From assembly GCA_964404035.1 (NCBI GenBank), contig CAYOIT010000114.1, forward strand, positions 1 through 15,134: a stretch of 15,134 nt of DNA, written 5' to 3'. Within the stretch, counting starts at the first letter, position 1. Each line of letters begins with the position of its first letter. Made by a program: the position numbers and the translations under genes. A model generated the notes under the pieces. The model searched no databases. It worked only from the letters and a program-made list of their open reading frames with translations, and was not told the origin of the DNA. Of this stretch, positions 7,317-14,183 are shown piece after piece. This DNA is from CAMBRF01 sp964404035 (GTDB lineage Bacteria; Verrucomicrobiota; Kiritimatiellia; CAIKKV01; CAITUY01).

Positions 7317-9279
7317 GGTGCTCCGCCTGTTTGATCTGCACGAGGGAAATAGCCTGGTCGTTCATGATACCGCGGGGATAGGCGCCCCACGTGAGGGTGT
7401 CCGCCGGACAAAGCCGCAGGAATTCGTCGATCAGCGGGCGACCGATGGGGGTCTGAAGGGAGGCGCGCCGGTAAAGGTCGATGAGGGCCGCCGCCCGCGC
7501 GGGGGTGTCCAGCCGGGCGTCGATGCGCCAGCTGGCGATGCCGGGCAGGCGGAAGGACTCCAGGGCAGGGAGCAGCCCCAGATCCCGCTCCATGAAAAGG
7601 TGGTTGCGGCAGTAGCGGTCGCAGCGAAGCCGCCGGGCGTTCCCGCGCGCATCGACGAGGCGGTAGGCGTCCCTGGCGCAGGGCATCTGGCAGAAATCCT
7701 TCGAGCACGAGTGCTGGGTTGCCATGGCAAGGAGGCAGTGTTCGATAATCATGCCCGTCAAGGGGCCGTGAACGAGAATCTCCAGCGGGGCAACCCCGGG
7801 AGCGTCCGCCAGGGCCAGCACGTCGTCGAGGCCGGCTTCCAGGCCTGGCATGAGGCGGGTTATTCCCCGGCTGGTGAGCAGGGCCGCGCTTGACGGGTTC
7901 AAGACATTGGAGCCGCTGTCGACCCACGTCTCCCCGGCGCGGGGCACGGAGGGGTCGAGGAGGGCGAAATGGCTGAGGCAGACGGCGTGGAATGAAGGAA
8001 GGAGGGCGAGGACGGCGCGCCACTCGCGCAGCTCACGTTCGGTGACGATGCGCGGCGCGGCGAGGACGATCCGCACACCCCTGGCCGTGCCGGCCTGCAC
8101 CAGGGCGCGGAGTTCATCGAGCGACCAGGCTGACTCGCTGCGCAAGTCGCCTTCCCAAGACAGCACGACATTGTTTGCGCCGGCCTCGATCGCGGCCCGT
8201 GCCACCGCCTCCGTTCCGGCGACACAGGTGATTTCGGGGGTGGGCGCGGAGCCGGTCTGCGGGGGCATCGCGTCAGTGACGGAAAAGGCCGGGAGGGTGC
8301 CCGCCGTCGAAAGGATCACGACCTCACGCTCGCCCGAGGCATCGAAGAAATCGGATCCCGGCTGGCGGAAGGCGAAGCCGGTCGACAGGTTCCGGATGCG
8401 ATTCTGGTGGAGGCTGACGGTCTCGGAGGATTGCCTGGCCGGGGCCAGGGGATTGCCGCCCAGGCGGTCGAGGGCGGTCCGGTACGTGCTCACGATGCGG
8501 GCCAGAACATCAGCCGGTTTCATGCGGCCCTCGATCTTCAGCGAGTCGATCCCGGCCTCGACCAGTTCGGGAAGGTGCTGCACCAGGCACAGGTCCTTGG
8601 AGGCCAGCAGGCGCCCGGAACCCAGCGACTGTCCCGTGGCGGCCGACTGGAGTTCGTAGGTCCAGCGGCAGGGTTTGAGGCACTGGCCGCGGTTGCTGCT
8701 CTTGCCGAAGAGGAGGCCACTGGTGTAGCACTGGCCCGACTGGACCGAGCACAGGTCGCCCTGCACGAAATACTCCACCTCGATGCCCGCGCCGTCGCGG
8801 ATCCGGCGAGCCTGGTCGACGGTGATGTCCCGCGAGGTGACGACCCTTGTGAACCCGAGATCCCTGAGGACACAGGCGGCCTCGGCCGATCCCACATTCA
8901 TCATGGTGCTGGCGTGCAGGGCCAGCGGGAGGCGGTGCTCGCGGCAGAGTTGCACCACGGCGAAGTCCTGCACGATGAGGGCATCGGGCCCGAGATCGGC
9001 CAACTGGAAGAGGTAGGCTTTCAGGGCGGCCAGTTCGCGGTGGCCGACGAGGCTGTTGACGGTGACGTAGATCCGCCGGCCCAGGGAGTGGGCATGATCA
9101 CACACCCGGCGCAACTCCTCGTGGCTGAAGTTGAAGTCCTTCCGGTGCCGGCGCATGTTGAAGTCCTTGCCGGCCAGATACACGGCATCGGCCCCGGCCT
9201 CGACGACGGCGTAGTAGACCTCCTCCTTGCCGGCAGGAGCCAGCAACTCAGGTTTGGGGTGTTGGGGGAGGGGGTTCAT
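7288..9279 (-). CDS. Long two-barrel U32 family protein with two Cys clusters
   Basis: The 663-residue protein opens with the U32 (PF01136) start PELLAPAGKEEVYYAVVEAGADAVYLAG. It carries a near-match to the U32 signature at 169-187 (EYFVQGDLC...SGQC), then NRGQCLKPCRWTYEL and DSLKIEGRMKPADV. Cys177, 184, 200 and 231 correspond to the four cysteines binding a 4Fe-4S cluster in UbiU-type members. A second barrel-like half (about 345-605) holds another cluster (Cys515, 525, 530, 534, 553, 557). Despite the 'peptidase' label, studied U32 proteins mostly take part in oxygen-independent hydroxylations: UbiU/UbiV on ubiquinone precursors, RlhA on 23S rRNA, TrhP on tRNA. The long form resembles RlhA in size, but the operon with an SCP2 protein points to a lipid-like substrate. 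The start ATG overlaps the ligase stop as TGATG. Confidence 0.88.
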   Translation of the reverse strand: MNPLPQHPKPELLAPAGKEEVYYAVVEAGADAVYLAGKDFNMRRHRKDFNFSHEELRRVCDHAHSLGRRIYVTVNSLVGHRELAALKAYLFQLADLGPDALIVQDFAVVQLCREHRLPLALHASTMMNVGSAEAACVLRDLGFTRVVTSRDITVDQARRIRDGAGIEVEYFVQGDLCSVQSGQCYTSGLLFGKSSNRGQCLKPCRWTYELQSAATGQSLGSGRLLASKDLCLVQHLPELVEAGIDSLKIEGRMKPADVLARIVSTYRTALDRLGGNPLAPARQSSETVSLHQNRIRNLSTGFAFRQPGSDFFDASGEREVVILSTAGTLPAFSVTDAMPPQTGSAPTPEITCVAGTEAVARAAIEAGANNVVLSWEGDLRSESAWSLDELRALVQAGTARGVRIVLAAPRIVTERELREWRAVLALLPSFHAVCLSHFALLDPSVPRAGETWVDSGSNVLNPSSAALLTSRGITRLMPGLEAGLDDVLALADAPGVAPLEILVHGPLTGMIIEHCLLAMATQHSCSKDFCQMPCARDAYRLVDARGNARRLRCDRYCRNHLFMERDLGLLPALESFRLPGIASWRIDARLDTPARAAALIDLYRRASLQTPIGRPLIDEFLRLCPADTLTWGAYPRGIMNDQAISLVQIKQAEHHESQRPAAH

Positions 9280-10286
9280 CAGTAGATTGTCTTCCGGTTG
9301 GTGGAGGGATGCGGGGGGTGCGGGTCGCGGATGCCCTCCGGCGTGCGGGTCGCGAGGTCGCGCTCGAGGTGGTTCAGGATCATCATGCTCTCGTCATAGC
9401 GGGAGAGCATGACGCGGCCCGTCTCGCCGATGGCGCAGGGGCGGAGCGCGCCCTCTTCCCCGGCCAGGAGGTCGAGTTGCACGCGTTCGGACGTTGACGT
9501 GGCGTAGTCGATACCTGCGGGGCCGCAGGCGGTCTCGGTGAACATGCCGAACATGCTGTTACCGTAGCCGTGCAGATGGACGGCCTTGGGGAAGGCCATC
9601 TTCAAAGAGGCATACTCGTCGGGCCCGATGGACATGCCGCCGTAGTGGACGCCGCGGATGGCATCCCGCCGGGCGGGGGATAGACGCGCGGCCAGCAACC
9701 GGATGACCGGAGGCGTGGAAAAGAGCACGTCGATGCGCTGTGTGTCGAGCACGTCCATGATCTGGGATTCGATGTGCGCCATGTAGCGCTCCCTCGCCAT
9801 CGAGTCTTCAGGCAGTTTGCGGAACCACCGGGGATCGAAGTCGATGCTGAAAGGGTCGAGTCCGCCGACGGCGCGCAGGATCTCGCGGACGGCCTTGCCG
9901 ATCACGTGCGGTCCCGAAGGCCCAGCCCAGAGCCAGTTGGCGCGGAGCGGGAAGCCCACTTGCTCGGCGCGCGACACGAAACCGGCGACAAAGCCAGAGT
10001 GGAACTCGGCTTCCGTGAAGACGGTGACGATGGGTTTGCCGGTCATGCCCGAGGTCTCGCTGGTGATCAACCGGGTCCCGCTGTCGAGGAGACGGCGGGG
10101 AATGAAGTCCTCGATCGGTCGCTGTCGTAGGGCCTCGGCATCCATGAATCCGGCGGCAGAGGGGGCGTCGGCCACCTGCGCGGCCGTGAGGTCTAGGCGC
10201 CGGAAGGTCTCGATCCAGTAGGGGGCGCCGCCGATGGGATCAGTGTGCCGCCGCAGGATGCGGAGTCTGGAATCGCGGGTGACCAT
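9279..10286 (-). CDS. LuxE/PaaK-like acyl-adenylating enzyme without C-terminal domain
   Basis: The 335-residue protein belongs by motif to the acyl-protein synthetase/phenylacetate-CoA ligase branch of adenylating enzymes (compare LuxE, PF04443). It has TSETSGMTGKP (75-85) as the phosphate-binding A3 motif, VHYGGMSIGPDEY (213-225), HGYGNSMFG (239-247) as the A5 aromatic loop, GETGRVMLSRYD (287-298) and ERDLATRTPEG (308-318) with Asp310 in the ribose-binding A7 position. The C-terminal lid with the A10 lysine is missing, as in LuxE-type proteins. Its expected job is ATP-dependent activation of a carboxylic acid for transfer to CoA, a carrier protein or a reductase. The start at 10286 follows the TPR stop by 10 bases; AAGGAG (10301-10306) is 14 bases upstream, rather far. 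The frame open to 10523 overlaps the TPR gene and is not used. Confidence 0.75.
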   Translation of the reverse strand: MVTRDSRLRILRRHTDPIGGAPYWIETFRRLDLTAAQVADAPSAAGFMDAEALRQRPIEDFIPRRLLDSGTRLITSETSGMTGKPIVTVFTEAEFHSGFVAGFVSRAEQVGFPLRANWLWAGPSGPHVIGKAVREILRAVGGLDPFSIDFDPRWFRKLPEDSMARERYMAHIESQIMDVLDTQRIDVLFSTPPVIRLLAARLSPARRDAIRGVHYGGMSIGPDEYASLKMAFPKAVHLHGYGNSMFGMFTETACGPAGIDYATSTSERVQLDLLAGEEGALRPCAIGETGRVMLSRYDESMMILNHLERDLATRTPEGIRDPHPPHPSTNRKTIY

Positions 10287-10296
10287 GGAGGGACTG

Positions 10297-11082
10297 TCAG
10301 CTCCTTTGGAGCGCCTTGAGGCGTTCCGTCGACAGACGCCGCCACTTGGCATCCTGGTGGTCCACCATGGGCAGCGCCAGGACCTTGCGGTACATGGCTG
10401 CCGCCTGGTCGGGTTTGCCCATTTTCTCATAGGTGACGGCAAGCTGGTAGTGCCCGTAGACATTACCGGCCTCGAGCTCGATGGATTTGAGGAACATCCG
10501 TTCGGAGTCGGCGAGTGTGCCATCGGGAAGGCCGCCCAGCAGATACTTGGCGAACGTCCGCAGCACGGGATTCAGGGAGGCGATTTCTCGGTAATAGACG
10601 CCCAGCACGGAGTACGGGCGCGAGTAGGTGGGGTCCAACTCGATCCCCTTGCGCGCCATGGCCTCGATATTGCGCGAGAGGGTCACCTTTTCCTTGCCGT
10701 CCTTGAAGAGCGCGAGATCGCCATAGGCCACGCAGATGTGGAAATAGGTCTCCGCCTTGTCGGGTGCCAGCGTCTTGAGGGTGTCGGCGTAGGCGACCGC
10801 CTTTTTGTAGTAGGCCTCGGACTCGGCATTGTCGAGATCCTCACCTGCATTGCAGTAGGCCTCTGTGAGGCGGGTCAGCACGGCGGCGTTGGTCGGGCTG
10901 GCGGCATACGCCCGCTCGAGGAACGGGATGGCCTCCTTGTTCTTGAAGGCGTTAAGCAGGGCCACGCCTTGGGCGGCGGCCTCGGCCGGCGGCAGTTCGG
11001 CTCCGGGATTCGCCACCGCGATCATCGTCTGCAGGGTGATCGCGCCGGCTATCAGGGCACTTTTCCATGGGACGTATTTCAT
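10297..11082 (-). CDS. Secreted TPR protein, RMD1-like repeats
   Basis: The 261-residue protein starts with a classic signal peptide (MKYVPWKSALIAGAITLQTMIAVA), probably cut after Ala24, so it is likely periplasmic. The rest is helical repeats: TPR-like units near 35-65, 68-104, 108-150, 152-175 and 205-240. The last part (YGHYQLAVTYEKMGKPDQAAAMYRKVLALP followed by a D...A..RL..LK pattern) resembles the C-terminal repeats of the RMD1/RMDN family and its bacterial homologues. It has no enzyme motif and most likely mediates protein contacts. GGAG lies 10 bases before the ATG at 11082; upstream codons to 11139 are not used. It is the first gene of the operon, and its link to the enzymes downstream is unknown. 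Operon membership is inferred from the 10-base gap to the ligase. Confidence 0.8.
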   Translation of the reverse strand: MKYVPWKSALIAGAITLQTMIAVANPGAELPPAEAAAQGVALLNAFKNKEAIPFLERAYAASPTNAAVLTRLTEAYCNAGEDLDNAESEAYYKKAVAYADTLKTLAPDKAETYFHICVAYGDLALFKDGKEKVTLSRNIEAMARKGIELDPTYSRPYSVLGVYYREIASLNPVLRTFAKYLLGGLPDGTLADSERMFLKSIELEAGNVYGHYQLAVTYEKMGKPDQAAAMYRKVLALPMVDHQDAKWRRLSTERLKALQRS

Positions 11083-11251
11083 TGGAAGTTCACTCCTGTT
11101 CAAGATGGTCCATGAATAGCATGTGTCACCCGATACCACAATGGCCGAGATTGCTGTTGAGTACGGACAACAACGGGCTCAAGAAACCGTGTTGGAAACA
11201 CGTCGGTAGGGGGTGGTCGCGGGACGAATTGGGCGATCTGACGTTTTTGGC

Positions 11252-11280
11252 TTGCGTGCGAGGGTTCTGATCACTATCCT
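11252..11280 (+). promoter_or_regulatory. Possible rpmB promoter
   Basis: TTGCGT (11252-11257) and TATCCT (11275-11280) are separated by 17 bases and lie 28 bases before the rpmB start. Each matches the sigma70-type consensus only partly (3/6 and 4/6), so this is a candidate. The 225-base divergent interval up to the TPR gene (11083-11307) shows no other clear signal. Confidence 0.3.
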
Positions 11281-11307
11281 GCGCGCCTATCACTAAGGAG
11301 ACGAGAG

Positions 11308-11535
11308 ATGGCTAGGGCATGCGATGTTTGCGGAAAGTCGACCTCCACCGGTAACCGCGTGGTGCGACACGGTTTGGCCAAGGCAAAGGGCGGGATCGGG
11401 TTGCATACCACGGGAATCACCCGTCGGAAATTTTTGCCGAACCTGCAACGAATCAGGGTGATGGAGAATGGTGGCGTTGTCCGACGCACCGTTTGCACGG
11501 CCTGTATTCGAAGCGAGAAGGTGAAAAAGGGCTGA
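11308..11535 (+). CDS. rpmB: 50S ribosomal protein L28
   Basis: The 75-residue protein has the bL28 pattern: MARACDVCGKSTSTGNRV, then HTTGITRRKFLPNLQRIRV, and a C-terminal CTAC segment. Cys5, Cys8, Cys63 and Cys66 form the zinc-binding C+ version of L28. L28 sits in the large ribosomal subunit near the E site. The start is firm: AAGGAG (11295-11300) is 7 bases upstream. Length is normal for the family. The gene is monocistronic here, with its own terminator at 11607-11640. Its usual partner rpmG is not next to it in this window. Confidence 0.96.
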   Translation: MARACDVCGKSTSTGNRVVRHGLAKAKGGIGLHTTGITRRKFLPNLQRIRVMENGGVVRRTVCTACIRSEKVKKG

Positions 11536-11584
11536 CGAAGCTGCGGAACCGTTTGGTGTTGAACCGACGGTTTCCGGCTATCGA

Positions 11585-11602
11585 ACACTTCACGGGAAGT
11601 GT
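11585..11602. repeat. Small hairpin in the rpmB 3' region
   Basis: ACACTTC (11585-11591) pairs perfectly with GAAGTGT (11596-11602) around an ACGG loop. It lies just upstream of the rpmB terminator and lacks its own T-run. It may stabilise the mRNA end or be incidental. Confidence 0.4.
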
Positions 11603-11606
11603 CTTG

Positions 11607-11640
11607 GGCGTGGGGAGAGATCCTCACGCCTTATTTTTTT
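11607..11640 (+). terminator. Rho-independent terminator of rpmB
   Basis: A 10-bp stem (11607-11616 with 11621-11630, one G-T pair) with a GAGA tetraloop is followed at once by TTATTTTTTT (11631-11640). It lies 71 bases after the rpmB stop and separates rpmB from the convergent Dus gene. No T-run follows on the minus strand, so it works in one direction only. Confidence 0.92.
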
Positions 11641-11680
11641 GCCGGAAGGTCCTGTCGCCCCATGAAGCGGAGGCTTCAGT

Positions 11681-12688
11681 TCACGGGGCGGGTTCTGGTT
11701 CGTTCTCGTTCGCCAGCGCGTCCATCGCCCGTCGCATTTCATCGGCCTCGGTGAGTTGCAGCAGTTCGACCATGTGCCGACGTCCCTTGAGGAGCTTGCG
11801 CGCATACTGGGGGAGCCATTTGCGATAGAGGATGGTTCCGACGGTCGGCCCGTACAACTGGAGCATGCGCTCGAAGTGCGCCCGCATGTAAGCCAGTTGT
11901 TCGGCGCGATCGGGCGGCGGGGCCGGCGGGAGTCCCTGCAGGTCCCTCCAGATATCCCGGATCAACCAGGGGTTCGAAAGGGCGCCGCGTCCAATCATGA
12001 TGGCGGCGCATCCGGTGACTTCGAACATGCGACGCGCGGCCTCGGGGGAGGTGATATCCCCGTTTCCAATCACCGGCATGCGCCGTGCCGCCTGGACGAC
12101 CTTGCGGATTTCCTCCAGATCGGCCTTGCCGGTGTAACCCTGTCCGCGGGTCCGCCCATGAATCGTGACGGCTGCGACGCCGGCGGCTTCAAGTCCCGGC
12201 ACCATTTCGTGGGCGACGAGCCGGTCGATGTCCCATCCGAGGCGGAGTTTGACGGTGACGGGCACGCGCACAGAACTGACGACGCTCGCGGCAATGCGGA
12301 CGGCTTCCTCCGGATCGCGAAGCAGCCCGGCGCCGGCTCCATTGCCCGAGATCTTGCGCTGGGGACAGCCCATGTTGATATCGATCAGCTTCACGCCAGC
12401 GGTTTCGAGAAGTTTCGCGGCATCGCAGAGCGTGGAGGCATGTGCGCCATAGATCTGGTAGCCGAGGGGACGGTCTTCCTCGCAGGTGGCGAGCAGGATC
12501 CGGCTTCGCTTTCCCTTGCCCTGAAGGAGGCTGGCCGGGCTAAGCATCTCAGTATAGGCGAGACCGAGGCCGCCCAGCGGGCGCACGCTCAGGCGGAAGG
12601 CCAGGTCGGAATACCCGGCCATGGGGGCCACGAGCAGCGGTGACTCGAATTCGAGGCCGGCGATGTTGAGGCGCGATGGGATACTCAT
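11681..12688 (-). CDS. tRNA-dihydrouridine synthase (DusB-like)
   Basis: The 335-residue protein is a complete Dus-family TIM barrel. LVAPMAGYSDLAFR (19-32) binds FMN, INMGCPQRKI (104-113) carries the catalytic Cys108, VTVKLRLGW (144-152) holds Lys147, TIHGRTRGQGYTGKADL (175-191) holds His177, and VIGNGDI (206-212) and IMIGRGALSNPWL (230-242) bind the FMN phosphate. The C-terminal helical domain that binds tRNA follows. The enzyme reduces uridine to dihydrouridine in tRNA D-loops using NADPH and FMN. It is most like DusB, the common ancestral type, but the subgroup is not certain. Its ATG overlaps the malic enzyme stop as ATGA, and no ribosome site is evident, so translation is probably coupled. 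The C-terminal tail ENEPEPAP is unstructured. Confidence 0.93.
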   Translation of the reverse strand: MSIPSRLNIAGLEFESPLLVAPMAGYSDLAFRLSVRPLGGLGLAYTEMLSPASLLQGKGKRSRILLATCEEDRPLGYQIYGAHASTLCDAAKLLETAGVKLIDINMGCPQRKISGNGAGAGLLRDPEEAVRIAASVVSSVRVPVTVKLRLGWDIDRLVAHEMVPGLEAAGVAAVTIHGRTRGQGYTGKADLEEIRKVVQAARRMPVIGNGDITSPEAARRMFEVTGCAAIMIGRGALSNPWLIRDIWRDLQGLPPAPPPDRAEQLAYMRAHFERMLQLYGPTVGTILYRKWLPQYARKLLKGRRHMVELLQLTEADEMRRAMDALANENEPEPAP

Positions 12689-13989
12689 GCTTGGAGAAAG
12701 GGACGGGTGCGGTCCCGCTCCATCAATGCGGCACGGTAAGCCTTCACGTCAAATCGCGGTGCGGCGCCGGAGTTGACCGCGCCCTGGGCCACGGCGGTGG
12801 GGATTTCGACAAACAACCGGCGGTCGAACGGCTTCGGGATGATGTACCCCGGGCCGAATTCGAGGTCGCTGTTGTAGAGTTTCTGCACGGCGGCCGGGAC
12901 GGGTTCACGGGCGAGCGCGGCGAGCGCCTCGGCGGCGGCCACCTTCATCGGCAGGTTGATCGTGCGGGCGCGCACATCCAGGGCCCCGCGGAACAGGAAC
13001 GGAAACCCGAGGACATTGTTGATCTGGTTGGGATAGTCGGAGCGGCCGGTGGCCATGATATAGGGGTTATTCCCCAGGGCCTGGGCCACGAGCTCGGGCT
13101 TGATTTCAGGGTCCGGATTCGCCATGGCGAAGATCGCCGGATAGGTCGCCATGCCCAGCACCTCGGCGGGCTTGAGGCAGTTTGCCGCCGACACGCCGAT
13201 GAACACATGCGCCCCGCGCAGCGCCTCGCCCAGCGTGGCCGCGGTGGTCTGCACGGCGTGTTCCCTCTTCTTTTCCGTCAGATCCTTGCGGTCATCGCGC
13301 ACGACGCCTTTGGAGTCGCAGAGGGTGACCTGGCGGGCCCCGGCCGCCTTGAGCATCTCGCAGATGCGAATGCCCGCCGCCCCGGCGCCATTGATGACGA
13401 TGTGCAACTCGGACAAGGCGCGCCCGGTGATGCGCCCGTAATTCATGGTCGAGGCCAGCGTGATGACCGCTGTTCCCCACTGGTCGTCGTGGAAGACCGG
13501 GATATCCAGCATGGCATCGAGCGTGTCCTCGATCTCGAAGCAGGCGGGCGCGGCGATATCCTCCAGGTTGATGCCGCCATACATGGGCGCGATGGCGCAG
13601 ACGGCATCAATGACGCGGCGGGGGTCCGTCTTGCCGGTGTTGCCGCCGTCGATGCGGCAGGCGTTGACGGGAACGGGCCAGCCATCCACATCGCCGAACG
13701 CCTTGAACAGCACGGCCTTGCCTTCCATGACCGGAATGCTGGCTTCGGCGCCAAGGTCGCCCAGACCGAGGATGGCGGTGCCATCGGAAACCACGGCCAC
13801 GAGATTATCCTTCGCGGTGTAACGGTAGAGGTTGGCCCGGTCACGCGCGATTTCCTTGACGGGTACGGCAACGCCCGGCGTGTAGGCGAGGGACAAGTCA
13901 GCGGGGCCGGCCAGGGGTTTGGACATTCGCATGCCGATCTTGCCTCCCAGATGGTAGGCGAGGATGGCTTCGGTTGTTTGCGCGGTCAT
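12685..13989 (-). CDS. NAD(P)-dependent malic enzyme, short form
   Basis: The 434-residue protein matches the malic-enzyme core of MaeB without its C-terminal phosphotransacetylase-like domain. SLAYTPGVAVP (33-43) carries the catalytic Tyr36, MEGKAVLFKAFG (88-99) the catalytic lysine Lys91, CFEIEDTLDAMLDIPVFHDDQ (150-170) the metal ligands, INGAGAAGIRI (199-209) the NAD(P)-binding loop, and ANPDPEI follows later. It decarboxylates malate to pyruvate with reduction of NAD(P). An oddity is HDDQWGTA, where relatives usually have His (MaeB) or Gln in place of Trp171. The ATG at 13989 has no ribosome site, yet the N-terminus aligns with family starts. It leads the two-gene unit with the Dus gene. 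Confidence 0.93.
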   Translation of the reverse strand: MTAQTTEAILAYHLGGKIGMRMSKPLAGPADLSLAYTPGVAVPVKEIARDRANLYRYTAKDNLVAVVSDGTAILGLGDLGAEASIPVMEGKAVLFKAFGDVDGWPVPVNACRIDGGNTGKTDPRRVIDAVCAIAPMYGGINLEDIAAPACFEIEDTLDAMLDIPVFHDDQWGTAVITLASTMNYGRITGRALSELHIVINGAGAAGIRICEMLKAAGARQVTLCDSKGVVRDDRKDLTEKKREHAVQTTAATLGEALRGAHVFIGVSAANCLKPAEVLGMATYPAIFAMANPDPEIKPELVAQALGNNPYIMATGRSDYPNQINNVLGFPFLFRGALDVRARTINLPMKVAAAEALAALAREPVPAAVQKLYNSDLEFGPGYIIPKPFDRRLFVEIPTAVAQGAVNSGAAPRFDVKAYRAALMERDRTRPFLQA

Positions 13990-14145
13990 GTGGCACCAAG
14001 GGTTGTAGCGTTGTTGATCAGCTCACTCTTTCATCACTTCGGACAGGGAGGGAATTTATGAAAGGGTGGGGGGTAATACAACAGGATTGTTTCGCGCCGA
14101 TTCGATTCAGGGGGCGGCAAACGGTGTGGCTTGCGTTGGCCCGCG

Positions 14146-14173
14146 CTTGACACAGGGAGGGGTGTTTGATAAC
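14146..14173 (+). promoter_or_regulatory. Candidate ispE promoter
   Basis: A perfect TTGACA (14146-14151) is followed after 16 bases by GATAAC (14168-14173, 4/6 match to TATAAT). Transcription would then begin near 14180, only a few bases before the ATG at 14184, giving a nearly leaderless mRNA. The same stretch contains GGGAGG (14155-14160), which could instead be the ribosome site for a TTG start at 14166; the two readings exclude each other. Confidence 0.5.
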
Positions 14174-14183
14174 TCCGCGCGCC

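Larger units (their letters stand above)
3218..11082 (-). other. Predicted eight-gene operon for activation, reduction and amination of a lipid-like acid
   Basis: Eight genes on the minus strand follow one another with junctions of +10, TGATG, -29, ATGA, -17, +1 and +48 bases. The order is TPR protein, adenylating enzyme, U32 protein, aminotransferase, thioester-reductase-like SDR, SCP2 protein, hydrolase and flavodoxin-fold reductase. The spacing implies one transcript and translational coupling. The catalytic order acid activation, reduction to aldehyde and transamination to amine is an inference from families. I see no strong promoter before the TPR gene and no intrinsic terminator after 3218. 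Confidence 0.6.

Noticed and set aside
6285..7334. Open plus-strand frame of about 350 codons opposite the aminotransferase
   Set aside because: The translation has the Gly/Ala/Arg-rich look of an antisense shadow, and the minus strand has all class III aminotransferase motifs.
8407..9285. Open plus-strand frame opposite the U32 gene
   Set aside because: Same reason: antisense to a well-supported gene, with no motif of its own.
11188..11202. CGTGTT/AACACG hairpin between the TPR gene and rpmB, considered as an operator or attenuator
   Set aside because: Six base pairs with a 3-base loop is within chance in this composition, and it lies too far from either start to decide.
11663..11678. TGAAGC/GCTTCA hairpin just after the Dus stop, considered as its terminator
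   Set aside because: A 6-bp stem without a T-run on the minus strand; it may be incidental.
12676..14061. Long open plus-strand frame opposite the malic enzyme gene
   Set aside because: It is the antisense shadow of a GC-rich gene: no domain, no ribosome site, and the minus strand codes a clear malic enzyme.
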